Shown here: positions 42,335-51,359 of the stretch, piece after piece | Position numbering within the stretch: the stretch's first letter is position 1 | Layout: every line of letters begins with the position of its first letter | Assembly (NCBI RefSeq): GCF_010726085.1 | Contig: NZ_AP022560.1 | Span: 2,232,001-2,296,000, forward strand | Source: Mycolicibacterium moriokaense | GTDB lineage: Bacteria; Actinomycetota; Actinomycetes; Mycobacteriales; Mycobacteriaceae | Length of the DNA: 64,000 bases | Direction: 5' to 3' | Notes under the pieces: generated by a model | What the model saw: the letters and a program-made list of their open reading frames with translations, nothing else | Databases searched by the model: none | What the model was told of the DNA's origin: nothing | Translations under genes and position numbers: made by a program

Positions 42335-43085
42335 CTTCCAACGGTACCGCGCGGGTCTTCGGCCCGACGAATTCGTCGAGGCGAGCTGTATCGGCCTTCC
42401 GGTAGATGGACACGATGTACTTGGTTGAGCGTGTCCAGTGAATACCGAGCTTGTCGAGTGCGGCGGTGAATAGACCGATGATGTCTTCGGACCGGTTCGA
42501 GAAGTGATACCTGATGCTGCAGACCCCGCGGTCATTGGCGACGACGCGACAGCCGTCGCTGTGGATCAGTCCGAGCACGAACTCTTCGGTGGCCTGGTCG
42601 ACAAGGGCTTGTTGCCAGGGTTCGAGGGCTATCGATCGCTTGTGTTTCATTCCAGGGCCGTGTTGTGGCAGCAGGCACGGCCAGTGCTTGGAAAATAGCG
42701 AAACGTCGACACACCCGACGCGTTTCACAATGCCCGCTCGTTGGCCGGGCATCAGGATCTCGATGGCCTGGCAGCGGCGTTCGATTATTGCAGGGTACTT
42801 CTGGTCGAGTGTGATTCGTATACGCCACACGCGAGTTGCCCGCGAGACCGAGCCATCACCCAAATACATGGCCAGCACGTAGCAGTAGGCGGCAACCGGG
42901 AGCGCTGCGAAGTCGTGGTGGACGCCGCAGGGAGCTCCGCTGTCAGGCCTCCGCCATACCTGCGGTCTACATCGCCAATCCCGCACCGTCGTTCGCGGGA
43001 TGCCGAGCCGCCGCGCAATTTCGCAATCGTTGACGCCAGCTGCAATGAGGCGCTGCGCAGCGTCGAACTCTTCGGCAGATCTCAT
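42315..43085 (-). CDS. HTH-LAGLIDADG endonuclease-like protein
   Basis: The 256-residue protein has an N-terminal helix-turn-helix (about 18-38, CEIARRLGIPRTTVRDW) followed by a region with two LAGLIDADG-type helices: YVLAMYLGDG (69-78) and FVLGLIHSDG (169-178). Both keep the acidic residue (Asp77, Asp177) that binds the metal in homing endonucleases. It is free-standing, not in an intron or intein. Freestanding actinobacterial proteins of this architecture are known to me only as uncharacterised. AAGGGG lies eight bases before the ATG. The gene sits between tRNA-Leu and lprD, and its last 20 bases overlap the lprD start, where the M. tuberculosis order as I remember it has none. Confidence 0.85.
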   Translation of the reverse strand: MRSAEEFDAAQRLIAAGVNDCEIARRLGIPRTTVRDWRCRPQVWRRPDSGAPCGVHHDFAALPVAAYCYVLAMYLGDGSVSRATRVWRIRITLDQKYPAIIERRCQAIEILMPGQRAGIVKRVGCVDVSLFSKHWPCLLPQHGPGMKHKRSIALEPWQQALVDQATEEFVLGLIHSDGCRVVANDRGVCSIRYHFSNRSEDIIGLFTAALDKLGIHWTRSTKYIVSIYRKADTARLDEFVGPKTRAVPLEGVHYAA

Positions 43086-43095
43086 GACCTGCCCC

Positions 43096-43140
43096 TTTCG
43101 TCGGACTTGCCATCACGCTAGGCCTGACGTCCGACAAGTC
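43096..43140. promoter_or_regulatory. Inverted repeats ahead of the LAGLIDADG gene
   Basis: GTCGGAC at 43100-43106 and GTCCGAC at 43129-43135 are inverted copies, and ACTTG at 43105-43109 pairs with CAAGT at 43135-43139. They lie just upstream of the ribosome site of the LAGLIDADG gene. They could be an operator or the binding target of its own HTH; no direct evidence. Confidence 0.35.
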
Positions 43141-43173
43141 GCGTGAGGCAGACTGGGTACGATCAACCACGCC

Positions 43174-43257
43174 GCGGGCGTGATGAAATTGGCAAACATG
43201 ATGGCTTTAGGTGCCATTGCTCGGAAGAGCTTGGGGGTTCGAGTCCCCCCGCCCGCA
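43174..43257 (+). tRNA. tRNA-Leu (UAG)
   Basis: The 84-base gene has the acceptor stem GCGGGCG/CGCCCGC, the D loop AAATTGGCAAA, the anticodon stem ATGGC/GCCAT with loop TTTAGGT (anticodon TAG at 43208-43210), the long variable arm TGCTCGGAAGAGC of class II tRNAs and the T arm GGGGG-TTCGAGT-CCCCC. CCA is not encoded. It reads CUN leucine codons. Confidence 0.96.
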
Positions 43258-43267
43258 CTCTTTTCGC

Positions 43268-44707
43268 TCAGATCTCCGGCTTCCGATCAGCCCACGGCTT
43301 CGCCTGCTCGAGCTGACTGGCGACGCGGATCAAGGCGTCTTCACGGCCATACGCCGCAACCAGCTGCACGCCCACCGGCAGCCCCTCATCCGTCCACTCC
43401 AGAGGCAGGCTGATCGCCGGTTGCCCGCTGGTGTTGAACGGGGGAGTGAACGGCACGAACTCTCCCGCGCGACGCATCGGCGCCATTGGGTTGTCGGGGT
43501 CGTTGACGATCGCGCCGAGTTTCAGCGGCAACTCGGCCAGCGTCGGCGTGAGCAGCAGATCCCAACCCTCGTACCACCACGAGTGCATCGCCCGGCGAAA
43601 CTGCGAGACACCGGCCAGCGCGAGCGCGTAATCGACGGCGCCAAAGTGCTTCGCGAAATCGGCTTGGGCCCGGTTCATCGGCTCCATCTCGTGATCCTCG
43701 AGCTGGCGGCCGAGCAGTTGCTCGAACCGTAGTCGCGCGACTCCCATGTTCGTGCTCCACATTGCGCCGAACTTGGAGCCGAGCGTCTCGTCCTCCAACG
43801 CCTTCGGCCACGCCTCTTCGACGTGATGGCCCAACGACTCGAGCAGCCGGCCGGCGGACTGGGTCGCGTCGGTGACCTCGGGATCGACGTGACCGCCCTG
43901 CGCGTGGTGGTCGAGGATGCCGATGCGCAGTCGCCCCGGGTCGACGCCCAACTCCTCGACATAGGGCCGTGCCGGCGCAGGCGCGATCACGGTGTCGCCG
44001 ATCGCCGGGCCGCGGGTCGCATCGAGCAGCGCCGCCGAATCACGGACGGTACGACTGACACAGTGCTCGACCGCCAGTCCGCTTTCGTCGCGCACCGGGC
44101 CGAGCGTGATCCGGCCCTGGCTCGGCTTGAGACCGACCAGCCCGCAACAGGACGCGGGGATACGGATCGATCCGCCCCCGTCGCTGGCATGGGCGAACGG
44201 CACCATCCCCGACGCCACCGCAGCGGCCGCACCACCGCTCGAACCTCCCGGCGTGCGCGTCGTATCCCAAGGGTTGTGCGTCGCGCCCCACGCGATGGGC
44301 TCGGTGGTCGGCACGCTGCCCAACTCGGGGCTGTTCGTGCGGCCGGCGATCACCAGCCCCGCCGCGCGGTAGCGGCTGACGAGCGTCGTATCGGCGGGGG
44401 CGATGAAGTTCGCCTCTTTCAACGCCACGTTGCCGTTGCTGATGCGCTGTCCGGCGTAATCGGCGAACAGATCCTTGATGAGGAACGGCACTCCGCGGAA
44501 CGGGCCGCTGGGAAGATCGGGACTTGCCGCGATCTCGCGTGCGTGGTCGAACCAGCGGATGACGACGGCGTTGAGTGCAGGGTCGATGCGTTCGATGCGT
44601 TCGATCGCGGCTTCCAGTAGCTCGCCGGGCGACACCTCGCCCGATGCGACGAGTGCCGCCTGATCCGTCGCCGTCATCCAACGGGTCTGGTCCGCAAGTG
44701 AACTCAC
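43268..44707 (-). CDS. Amidase signature family hydrolase
   Basis: The 479-residue protein has the Ser-cisSer-Lys triad of amidases: Lys in [12 protein letters not shown] near residue 97, and the glycine- and serine-rich [16 protein letters not shown] near 170 followed by [12 protein letters not shown]. The C-terminal [13 protein letters not shown] is also conserved. GTG at 44707 has GAGGGG ten bases upstream; ATG at 44677 is an alternative. It ends ten bases behind the tRNA-Leu gene on the opposite strand. Substrate unknown; it is not GatA, since no gatB or gatC is near. Confidence 0.92.
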   Translation of the reverse strand: MSSLADQTRWMTATDQAALVASGEVSPGELLEAAIERIERIDPALNAVVIRWFDHAREIAASPDLPSGPFRGVPFLIKDLFADYAGQRISNGNVALKEANFIAPADTTLVSRYRAAGLVIAGRTNSPELGSVPTTEPIAWGATHNPWDTTRTPGGSSGGAAAAVASGMVPFAHASDGGGSIRIPASCCGLVGLKPSQGRITLGPVRDESGLAVEHCVSRTVRDSAALLDATRGPAIGDTVIAPAPARPYVEELGVDPGRLRIGILDHHAQGGHVDPEVTDATQSAGRLLESLGHHVEEAWPKALEDETLGSKFGAMWSTNMGVARLRFEQLLGRQLEDHEMEPMNRAQADFAKHFGAVDYALALAGVSQFRRAMHSWWYEGWDLLLTPTLAELPLKLGAIVNDPDNPMAPMRRAGEFVPFTPPFNTSGQPAISLPLEWTDEGLPVGVQLVAAYGREDALIRVASQLEQAKPWADRKPEI

Positions 44708-44721
44708 GATGCGGAAACCCC

Positions 44722-45219
44722 TCAGCCCTGCTCCGCGAAGTACTTCTGACCGCCCGCCGGTATCCGCCCGAAGCCGGCCTTCAGCACCGGCGCCAGCAGC
44801 CTGACCGGCAGTGCGAACGCCGGCTTGGCTTCGACCGCCAGCGTCCAGGTGAACAGCGTTTCGCCGTCCCCCGCCGGTTCGACAAGGTAGTGCTCGGCGA
44901 ATCGCTTGAACACCGGCACCGCGGACTCGTAGACGTAGAACGACTTGCTGCGTCCGTCCTCCCATTGGAAGAAGCGCTCCCGCATCACGGCTCCGCCGGG
45001 CGCCGTGACGTCACGCGTGGTGCCCACTCCGAACGGTCGGGGCGACGTCCATGTGACGTCCTTGATCATCGGCCCCCAGGCGGCCAGCGACTCGTCGGAA
45101 ACGAGTGACTCCCATACCTTTTCGGGCGGTGCGGCATATCGCTTCTGATAACGGAAGATGTGCGGGGCCGAGGCCAGGAAATCACTGTCAGCGGGTTCGA
45201 GTGCGTACGAACGGGTCAT
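44722..45219 (-). CDS. SRPBCC (START-like) family protein
   Basis: The 165-residue protein has the helix-grip pattern: RYAAPPEKVWESLVSDESLAAWGPMIKDVTW at the N-terminus and a long C-terminal helix. These small proteins bind hydrophobic ligands or act as cyclase/aromatase-like enzymes. It precedes the amidase by 15 bases on the same strand and is probably cotranscribed with it. ATG at 45219 is preferred over a TTG nine bases upstream. Confidence 0.85.
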   Translation of the reverse strand: MTRSYALEPADSDFLASAPHIFRYQKRYAAPPEKVWESLVSDESLAAWGPMIKDVTWTSPRPFGVGTTRDVTAPGGAVMRERFFQWEDGRSKSFYVYESAVPVFKRFAEHYLVEPAGDGETLFTWTLAVEAKPAFALPVRLLAPVLKAGFGRIPAGGQKYFAEQG

Positions 45220-45245
45220 GGCTGACAATCCTTACATTCGGCGCG

Positions 45246-45563
45246 CTAGCCCGTCTTTCGTACGGGATATCCGTTCTGCTCCGCCAGGGACCGCAGCTGC
45301 TTCAGTGCGAATCGGCGTGCACGTCCTCCCTCCGGTATCAAGATGCCGGCCCATACTCCCTCGGCCCCCGGAGTCAGGCACGCTTCTTGAGCGCACCGCC
45401 ACCGAAGGGGGCAGGTCCGGCACAGTGCCTTCGCGCCTTTGTCGGCCGCCGTCGTCCACCGATCGGGGTCCTGCGTACAGACCCCGATCGGTGACCCCTC
45501 GATGACAGCAGGGGCCTCGGACGCATTTACTGCGCGCAGATGTGCGCCCGCCTGCTTGTGCAT
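45246..45563 (-). CDS. whiB6: WhiB-family iron-sulfur regulator, WhiB6-like
   Basis: The 105-residue protein has Cys29, Cys48, Cys51 and Cys57 (C-x18-C-x2-C-x5-C) for a 4Fe-4S cluster and the G[VI]WG-like turn in EGVWAGI. GVCTQDPDRWTT, LCRTCPLRWRCA and LRSLAEQNGYPVR match WhiB6 of M. tuberculosis as I remember it; there it regulates ESX-1 genes. No ESX gene lies in this window, so the link to ESX-1 cannot be tested here. The ATG has GGAGGA eight bases upstream. The gene is divergent from a TetR gene and shares its palindromic promoter region. Confidence 0.88.
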   Translation of the reverse strand: MHKQAGAHLRAVNASEAPAVIEGSPIGVCTQDPDRWTTAADKGAKALCRTCPLRWRCAQEACLTPGAEGVWAGILIPEGGRARRFALKQLRSLAEQNGYPVRKTG

Positions 45564-45595
45564 TGCTCTGTCCTCCCCCTCGTACAGCCCCCCAG

Positions 45596-45634
45596 CAATA
45601 CGTTTGTATGGTAGACACAATACGTTCGTATTGT
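45596..45634. promoter_or_regulatory. Tandem TetR-type operators between whiB6 and tetR
   Basis: ACAATACGTTCGTATTGT at 45617-45634 has perfect eight-base arms, and a degenerate copy, CAATACGTTTGTATGGT, lies at 45596-45612. Both sit between the divergent whiB6 (start 45563) and tetR (start 45671) genes, where they would overlap promoters of either gene. The TetR protein next to them is the obvious candidate to bind; this is inference. Confidence 0.7.
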
Positions 45635-45670
45635 CTAACCTGGGTCGGTGACCACGGAAGTCACTGCCTG

Positions 45671-46288
45671 ATGACGGCAGTCACGGACCGCGACCGAGTC
45701 GGGGGCGACGAACTAAGGAAGCTCGAGCGGATCCGTCGTGCGGCGCTGAAAAGCTTCGCGACCAGGGGTGCCGCGGCGACATCGCTCCGTTCTGTCGCGG
45801 CCGACGCCGGTGTTTCGCTCGGCCTCGTGCAGCACCATTTCGAAACGAAGGCGGGCCTGATCAAGGCCGTGGATGACTATGTGCTGAGCGTGGTGATCGA
45901 CGTTGTGTCGCAGCCGGTCTCATCGCCGCCGGGGGATTCGATCGCGGACATGGGAAGCCGTGTCACCACATTGCTCCTCGAGCATCCCGATGTCGTGGAC
46001 TACTTCGGTCGCGCGCTCATCGACGGTAGCCGGTTGGGCAACACCATCTGGGACACGCTCTACGCATTCGGCACGGTCCGGTGGACGGCGCGGAAGGAGC
46101 GGGGCGAAGCGCGCGACGACATCGATGTGACATGGGCGGCGGTGAACTCGTTGGTGCTGGCTGTGGGGACGCTCATCGTTCGCGGCCATATCGAGCGCCA
46201 GGTGCCGGACGCCTTCACGACGCCCGAACAGCTCGACCGGTGGCAGAACTCCGTCAACACGTTGCTGCGCGAGGGGCTTTACCCGTGA
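45671..46288 (+). CDS. TetR/AcrR family regulator
   Basis: The 205-residue protein has a TetR DNA-binding domain at about 18-65 (RRAALKSFATRGAAATSLRSVAADAGVSLGLVQHHFETKAGL split over two lines of helices) and a helical ligand domain. ATG at 45671 is chosen because the domain starts shortly after; longer forms would include the operator region. It is divergent from whiB6 and probably controls itself and whiB6. Confidence 0.9.
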   Translation: MTAVTDRDRVGGDELRKLERIRRAALKSFATRGAAATSLRSVAADAGVSLGLVQHHFETKAGLIKAVDDYVLSVVIDVVSQPVSSPPGDSIADMGSRVTTLLLEHPDVVDYFGRALIDGSRLGNTIWDTLYAFGTVRWTARKERGEARDDIDVTWAAVNSLVLAVGTLIVRGHIERQVPDAFTTPEQLDRWQNSVNTLLREGLYP

Positions 46289-46300
46289 CCGAGCAACGAC

Positions 46301-47140
46301 TCAAACTGACTCGCCCGCAACCCTTTTGCGATAGGCGCTCGGAGTCTCCCCGCAGAACTGCGTGAATGCTCTGGTAAACGAGCTGAGGCTCTCGAAGCCG
46401 ACGGTCGACGCCGCACCCTGGACCGACTGTCCCGGCGCGGCCAGCAGCGCCATCGCCCGCAGCATGCGCGCGTGCAGAAGATAAGTCCGCCAGGACAATC
46501 CGAGCGTGTCCTGGAACAGACGGCGCAGCGTTCGTTCCGACACCGATACCGCCCGCGACACCTCCTCGGCGGTGACCGAGTCCAAATGTTCCTTTGTGTA
46601 TGTCATTGCGGCCGCCACGATGGGGTGATCGCTCGTCGGCAGGGACAGCGGAGCCTCGTGGTCCAGCGCCTCGGCAACCAGATTGGCCAGCGTGCGGAAG
46701 AAGCTGTCGGACTCGGCATCTCCGTCGGGACGGTCGATCTGCCACCGCAGTGCGTAGATCATCATCTCCCGGATCAACGGTGACACCGCAAGGATCCGGG
46801 CGCGATCGCCCGGCGCCGCCACGAGTGCGGGATCGAACATCACCGCAACGGTCTTCACGTCCGGATTCATCACCGCCTGGTGCTCGAGCCCGGCCGGGAT
46901 CCAGGCCGCCTGCTGGGGCGGCAGCAGATAGTGCGCGGAGTCGGTCTCGACTTCGACGACGCCGTGCAGGGCGTACTCGATCTGATGCACCTCATGGGAG
47001 TGCCAACCGGTGATCAAGCCGTCGCCCTCGTATAGATAGCTACCGCCGAGCGCGCGTCCGCCGCGACGCAGCTCGATCACGCGTCGGGGAGTTCTGGCCG
47101 TTTCGGCCAAATCCCTGTCCGATAGCGCAGAGACGGTCAT
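46301..47140 (-). CDS. AraC family regulator with cupin domain
   Basis: The 279-residue protein has an N-terminal cupin-type sensor domain (about 30-120, HSHEVHQIEYALHG) and a C-terminal double HTH of the AraC/XylS family (about 180-275, ending in FTRAFTQFCGETPSAYRKR). It lies head to head with the amidohydrolase gene, 25 bases between the starts, so it probably controls that gene. Ligand unknown. Confidence 0.9.
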   Translation of the reverse strand: MTVSALSDRDLAETARTPRRVIELRRGGRALGGSYLYEGDGLITGWHSHEVHQIEYALHGVVEVETDSAHYLLPPQQAAWIPAGLEHQAVMNPDVKTVAVMFDPALVAAPGDRARILAVSPLIREMMIYALRWQIDRPDGDAESDSFFRTLANLVAEALDHEAPLSLPTSDHPIVAAAMTYTKEHLDSVTAEEVSRAVSVSERTLRRLFQDTLGLSWRTYLLHARMLRAMALLAAPGQSVQGAASTVGFESLSSFTRAFTQFCGETPSAYRKRVAGESV

Positions 47141-47165
47141 GAACCTAGACGGTACTACTTATGTC

Positions 47166-48440
47166 ATGAGCAAGGGGATGAGCCCAGACGACCTGATCCT
47201 GGTGAGCATCGACGACCACGTCGTCGAGCCGCCCGACATGTTCCTCAACCATGTGCCGGAGAAGTACAAGGAGGAGGCCCCGATCGTCGTCACCGACGAC
47301 AAGGGCGTCGACCAGTGGATGTACCAGGGCCGTCCGCAGGGCGTCAGCGGGCTGAACGCGGTGGTGTCCTGGCCCGCCGAGGAGTGGGGCCGGGATCCCG
47401 CCGGCTTCGCCGAGATGCGGCCCGGCGTGTACGACGTGCACGAGCGGGTCCGCGACATGAACCGCAACGGCATCCTGGCATCGATGTGCTTCCCGACCTT
47501 TACCGGCTTCTCGGCGCGGCATCTCAACATGACGCGTGAGAACGTGACGTTGGTGATGGTGTCGGCCTACAACGACTGGCACATCGACGAGTGGGCGGGG
47601 TCCTACCCGGATCGCTTCATTCCGATCGCGATCCTGCCGACGTGGAGTCCGGAGGCGATGTGCGCCGAGATCCGCCGCGTCGCCGCGAAGGGATGCCGGG
47701 CGGTCACGATGCCCGAATTGCCGCACCTGGAAGGGCTTCCGAGTTACCACGACGAGGAGTACTGGGGTCCGGTGTTCACCACGCTCTCGGAGGAGAACGT
47801 GGTGATGTGTCTGCACATCGGCACCGGGTTCGGGGCGATCAGCATGGCGCCCAACGCGCCGATCGACAACCTCATCATCCTGGCCACCCAGGTGTCGGCG
47901 ATGTGTGCTCAGGACCTGCTGTGGGGTCCGGCGATGCGCAACTACCCGGATCTGAAGTTCGCTTTCTCCGAAGGCGGAATCGGTTGGATTCCTTTCTATT
48001 TGGATCGCAGCGACCGGCACTACACCAACCAGAAGTGGTTGCGGCGTGACTTCGGTGACAAGCTGCCGTCCGACGTGTTCCGTGAGCACTCGCTGGCCTG
48101 CTACGTCACCGACAAGACGTCGCTGAAGCTGCGTCACGAGATCGGTATCGACATCATCGCCTGGGAGTGCGACTACCCGCACTCGGACTGCTTCTGGCCC
48201 GACGCGCCCGAGCAGGTGCTCGCGGAGCTGAGGGCCGCGGGCGCCGACGACAGCGACATCAACAAGATCACGTGGCAGAACGCGTGCAACTTCTTCACGT
48301 GGGATCCGTTCAAGCTGACGCCCCGGGAGCAGGCGACGGTGAAAGCGCTGCGCGCCAAGGCGACCGACGTCGACGTGTCGATCCGGCCGCGTGCCGAGTG
48401 GGCACGGCTCTACCACGAGAAGCAGCTCGCGAAGGCGTAA
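47166..48440 (+). CDS. Amidohydrolase (amidohydrolase_2/TIM-barrel decarboxylase-like)
   Basis: The 424-residue protein has the metal-binding N-terminus SIDDHVVEPPDMF, HIGTGFG in the middle, FSEGGIGW and the C-terminal WECDYPHSDCFWP with the catalytic Asp. This is the amidohydrolase_2 family, which includes decarboxylases and lactonases; many mycobacterial members are thought to act on aromatic or steroid-like acids. The substrate is unknown. ATG at 47166 is preferred; ATG at 47139 would overlap the AraC start codon. Confidence 0.88.
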   Translation: MSKGMSPDDLILVSIDDHVVEPPDMFLNHVPEKYKEEAPIVVTDDKGVDQWMYQGRPQGVSGLNAVVSWPAEEWGRDPAGFAEMRPGVYDVHERVRDMNRNGILASMCFPTFTGFSARHLNMTRENVTLVMVSAYNDWHIDEWAGSYPDRFIPIAILPTWSPEAMCAEIRRVAAKGCRAVTMPELPHLEGLPSYHDEEYWGPVFTTLSEENVVMCLHIGTGFGAISMAPNAPIDNLIILATQVSAMCAQDLLWGPAMRNYPDLKFAFSEGGIGWIPFYLDRSDRHYTNQKWLRRDFGDKLPSDVFREHSLACYVTDKTSLKLRHEIGIDIIAWECDYPHSDCFWPDAPEQVLAELRAAGADDSDINKITWQNACNFFTWDPFKLTPREQATVKALRAKATDVDVSIRPRAEWARLYHEKQLAKA

Positions 48441-48518
48441 CCGTCAGTCGATGACTGGGCGGGTCCTCGAGTTCGATGCGGCGCAGGGGTTCGTTGGCCG
48501 CCACCAGCTGCCATGCCT

Positions 48519-49088
48519 TCACGAGAGTGTCTTGCCCGCGGGGAGGAACCACGCTGACGCCGCGGAGATAACCGACACCGCAACGAGATAGGCGACGATC
48601 GAGTTACTCGTCTTCGTCGCGGTGTATAGCGCCCCGTACAGTCCCTTGCGTTCCGCTGACGCGTGTTCGACCGCCATGAGCGTGGCGCCGCCTCACTCGC
48701 CACCGACCGCGAACCCCTGCGCAAGACGCAAGAGTGTCAACAGGATAGGGGCGGCCAGCCCGATGTGGGAGTAGGTGGGCAGCAGGCCCATCAGCACCGT
48801 GGCGATACCCGTGATGAGCAGCGAGTAGACGAGCATATGCTTGCGCCCGACGCGGTCGCCGAAGTGGCCGAACACGATTCCGCCCAGCGCCGTGCGACGA
48901 AGCCGACCCGAACGTCGCGAACGACAACAACAGCCCCGAGGCCGGTGACACGTTGGGGAAGAACAGTTCGGGAACACCAGCGCTGCCGCGGTGCCGTAGA
49001 TGAGGAAGTCGTAGAACTCGACCGTGGTGACGATGAAGCTCGCCACTGCCACCCGCAGCGGAGAGGTGGCCCGTTTCGGTGTCGACAT
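48519..49088 (-). pseudogene. Decayed MFS transporter (metabolite:H+ symporter type)
   Basis: Starting at ATG 49088 (MSTPKRATSPLRVAVAS) the conceptual protein reads as an MHS-type transporter: TVEFYDFLIYGTAAAL, then a frameshift near 48,970, then LLLSFATFG, two more one-base losses near 48,920-48,890 that restore the frame, then GHFGDRVGRKHMLVYSLLITG. The conserved GGEWGG is broken by TGA for Trp at 48693-48695. Behind it VEHASAERKGLYGA runs straight into what looks like the last helix of the transporter and stops at 48519-48521, so most of the C-terminal half is deleted. It is not expected to be functional. The intact paralogue follows upstream at 49,215. Confidence 0.85.
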
Positions 49089-49214
49089 GTCCGGTCCCTT
49101 GAGTCCCTCGCGGTCCTCGACGGCGCGCGTGTCCCGTCGAGCGCGCAGTTTCGCGGGAAAGCAAAGGCAGAAACGGCAATCCTGCGACGGCACTACGGAG
49201 CTATCTCGCGTGCG

Positions 49215-50534
49215 TTATGTGCGCACCGTATGCCGCAGCGGCTGAGCGGCCGTTTCCCGCATGGTCATCACGGTGGCGAGGGTGATGATCGCCGCGGCGA
49301 TGACGTAGTAGGCGGGTGCGGTCACGTTGCCGGTCCGGTCCACGAGCCAGGTCGCCACGTACGGTGCCGTGCCGCCGAACAGGGCGACGGACACGTTGTA
49401 TCCGATCGAATAACCGCTCGAGCGCACCCGGGTGGTGAACAGTTCCGCGCCGGCTGCCAACGACGCGGAGACGAACACCGCCTCGATGGCGGCCAGTCCC
49501 GCATGCGCGCTGATGGCGGTGGCGAGCGATCCGGCGTTGAGCAACATGAACAGCGGATAGGCGAACACCGCGAATCCGACCGCCCCAGCGATCAGCAGAG
49601 GTTTTCGGCCGATACGGTCCGACAGCGCGCCCAGCGGCGGGATGAGGATGATCGCGACGATGCTGGCGATGGTGATCGAGACGAAGGCATTCGTCTTGGT
49701 GAACTCGAGCGTCTTCGTGAAATACGTTGGCAGGTAGGTGAAGACGACATAGAACCCGACGTTGTGAATCACCACCAGACCTGCGATCTGCAGGATCGGC
49801 CGCCACGACGTCGTGAGCGCCTCGCGCAGGGGCGAGGACGCGACTTCGCCCTCGTCGCGCAACGTCTCGAACTCTGGGGTATCCCCGAGCCGCAGCCGGA
49901 TGTAGAGACCCACCACGCCCAACACACCGGCGATGAGGAAGGGGATCCGCCAGCCATAGGACTCCATTGCGCTTGTGGACAGCAACGTTTCCAGCCCGGT
50001 GACCGTTAACGAACCCAGCAGAAAGCCGACGACGACCGACCACACCAGGAACGACACGACGAAGCCGCGGTGCTTGTCGGGTGCGAACTCGGCGAGATAG
50101 CACGCGCCGCTGCCGTATTCGCCGCCCGCAGAGAAGCCCTGGACGCAGCGGAGGAACAACAGCAGCAGGGGTGCTGCGACGCCGATGGAGTCGTAGCTGG
50201 GCACGAGGCCGATGACGAACGTCGAGCCCGACATCAGGAGGATGACGAGTGCCAGCACCCGTTGTCGGCCGATCCGGTCGCCGAGGGGGCCGAAGAAAAA
50301 CCCGCCGAGCGGTCGCATGAAGAACGCGGCGGCGAAGACGGCGAACGTGCTCAGCAGTGCCGCGGTCTCGTCGCCGGAGGGGAAGAACTTGTCGGCGATG
50401 TATGTCGCCAGCGTGCTATAGATCGCGAAGTCGTACCACTCCACGGTGTTACCGATTGCGGCGCCGCGCACCGCTTTTCGGACCATCTTTGGGTCACTGT
50501 CGCGTCGCCGGTGGGGTGCCTCATGGACGGTCAT
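49215..50534 (-). CDS. MFS transporter, metabolite:H+ symporter family
   Basis: The 439-residue protein has twelve predicted membrane helices and the MHS features [37 protein letters not shown] (loop 2-3) and [16 protein letters not shown]. Members take up dicarboxylates, proline, betaine or aromatic acids; this one cannot be assigned. ATG at 50534 lies inside the end of the DUF1445 gene (14-base overlap), so both are translated together and may act on the same compound. Confidence 0.9.
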   Translation of the reverse strand: MTVHEAPHRRRDSDPKMVRKAVRGAAIGNTVEWYDFAIYSTLATYIADKFFPSGDETAALLSTFAVFAAAFFMRPLGGFFFGPLGDRIGRQRVLALVILLMSGSTFVIGLVPSYDSIGVAAPLLLLFLRCVQGFSAGGEYGSGACYLAEFAPDKHRGFVVSFLVWSVVVGFLLGSLTVTGLETLLSTSAMESYGWRIPFLIAGVLGVVGLYIRLRLGDTPEFETLRDEGEVASSPLREALTTSWRPILQIAGLVVIHNVGFYVVFTYLPTYFTKTLEFTKTNAFVSITIASIVAIILIPPLGALSDRIGRKPLLIAGAVGFAVFAYPLFMLLNAGSLATAISAHAGLAAIEAVFVSASLAAGAELFTTRVRSSGYSIGYNVSVALFGGTAPYVATWLVDRTGNVTAPAYYVIAAAIITLATVMTMRETAAQPLRHTVRT

Positions 50535-51330
50535 GGCTCTCCTTGATGTCGAAGTCGACGTGTCGTCTATCGGTGACGAACATGTGGCCCGGCGCATGGA
50601 AGATCGCGAGTGAAGGCCGTGCCTCGATGGCGACAGCCTGCGGGGTCACCCCACAGGCCCAGAAGACCGGTACCTCATCGACACCGACGCGTACCGCGTC
50701 GCCGAAATCCGGTGCCGCAAGGTCGTCGATCCCGATCTCGGTCGGGTCGCCGATGTGTACCGGTGCGCCATGCATCACGGGAAAACGTGCGGAAATCTCG
50801 ATGACTTGCGGAAAGGCGTCGGGAGGGAACGGTCGCATCGACACCACCAAAGGCCCGTCGAACGCTCCCGCGGGACTGCAGCGCCGATTGGTGACGTACA
50901 TCGGCACGTTGACGCCCTGCACTTGATGCGCGATCGGCAGCCCGGCAGCGGCCAGCGCCCATTCGAACGTGAACGAGCACCCCAGCAGGAACGCCACCAG
51001 ATCCGCGCGCCAGTAGTCGGTGATGTCGGTCGGTTCGCTGATGAGCTGACCGTCCCGGAACACCCGATAGCGCGGCAGGTCGGTGCGCAGGTCGGCATCG
51101 GGGGCGAGAGCCGTGGGGTGCGGCGACCCCCTGTCGGTCACCTCGAGAAGTGGGCACGGCTTCGGGTTGCGTACGCAGAACCGCAGGAAGTCGAGCGAGT
51201 CGTCAGCGGGCAGAATCGCGAGGTTGGCCTGCGCGAAACCCGGCGCGAGCCCACTCGTCGGACCGGTGTGCTCGCCCGCCCGAATGCGCAGCCGTTCGGC
51301 GGCAGGGGTCTGCGCAGCCCGCAAGGTCAT
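50521..51330 (-). CDS. DUF1445 (YcsI-like) putative hydro-lyase
   Basis: The 269-residue protein belongs to the DUF1445 family, which includes a mammalian D-glutamate cyclase and many uncharacterised bacterial proteins. [40 protein letters not shown] and APGHMFVTD are family segments. ATG at 51330 is chosen; an extension is possible but not conserved. The 14-base overlap with the MFS gene suggests that the substrate is imported by that transporter. Confidence 0.87.
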   Translation of the reverse strand: MTLRAAQTPAAERLRIRAGEHTGPTSGLAPGFAQANLAILPADDSLDFLRFCVRNPKPCPLLEVTDRGSPHPTALAPDADLRTDLPRYRVFRDGQLISEPTDITDYWRADLVAFLLGCSFTFEWALAAAGLPIAHQVQGVNVPMYVTNRRCSPAGAFDGPLVVSMRPFPPDAFPQVIEISARFPVMHGAPVHIGDPTEIGIDDLAAPDFGDAVRVGVDEVPVFWACGVTPQAVAIEARPSLAIFHAPGHMFVTDRRHVDFDIKESHDRP

Positions 51331-51359
51331 ACATGTGCATTCCCGCTTGCGCCCAGGCC

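Noticed and set aside
43096..43260. Prophage or island attachment site at tRNA-Leu
   Set aside because: No integrase and no repeat of the tRNA 3' end was found in the neighbourhood.
47145..48416. Long minus-strand open frame opposite the amidohydrolase
   Set aside because: Shadow frame; the plus strand has conserved metal-binding motifs.
48663..50009. 448-codon plus-strand frame across the MFS genes
   Set aside because: It is antisense to transporter helices and composed of Arg/Gly/Asp-rich low-complexity residues.
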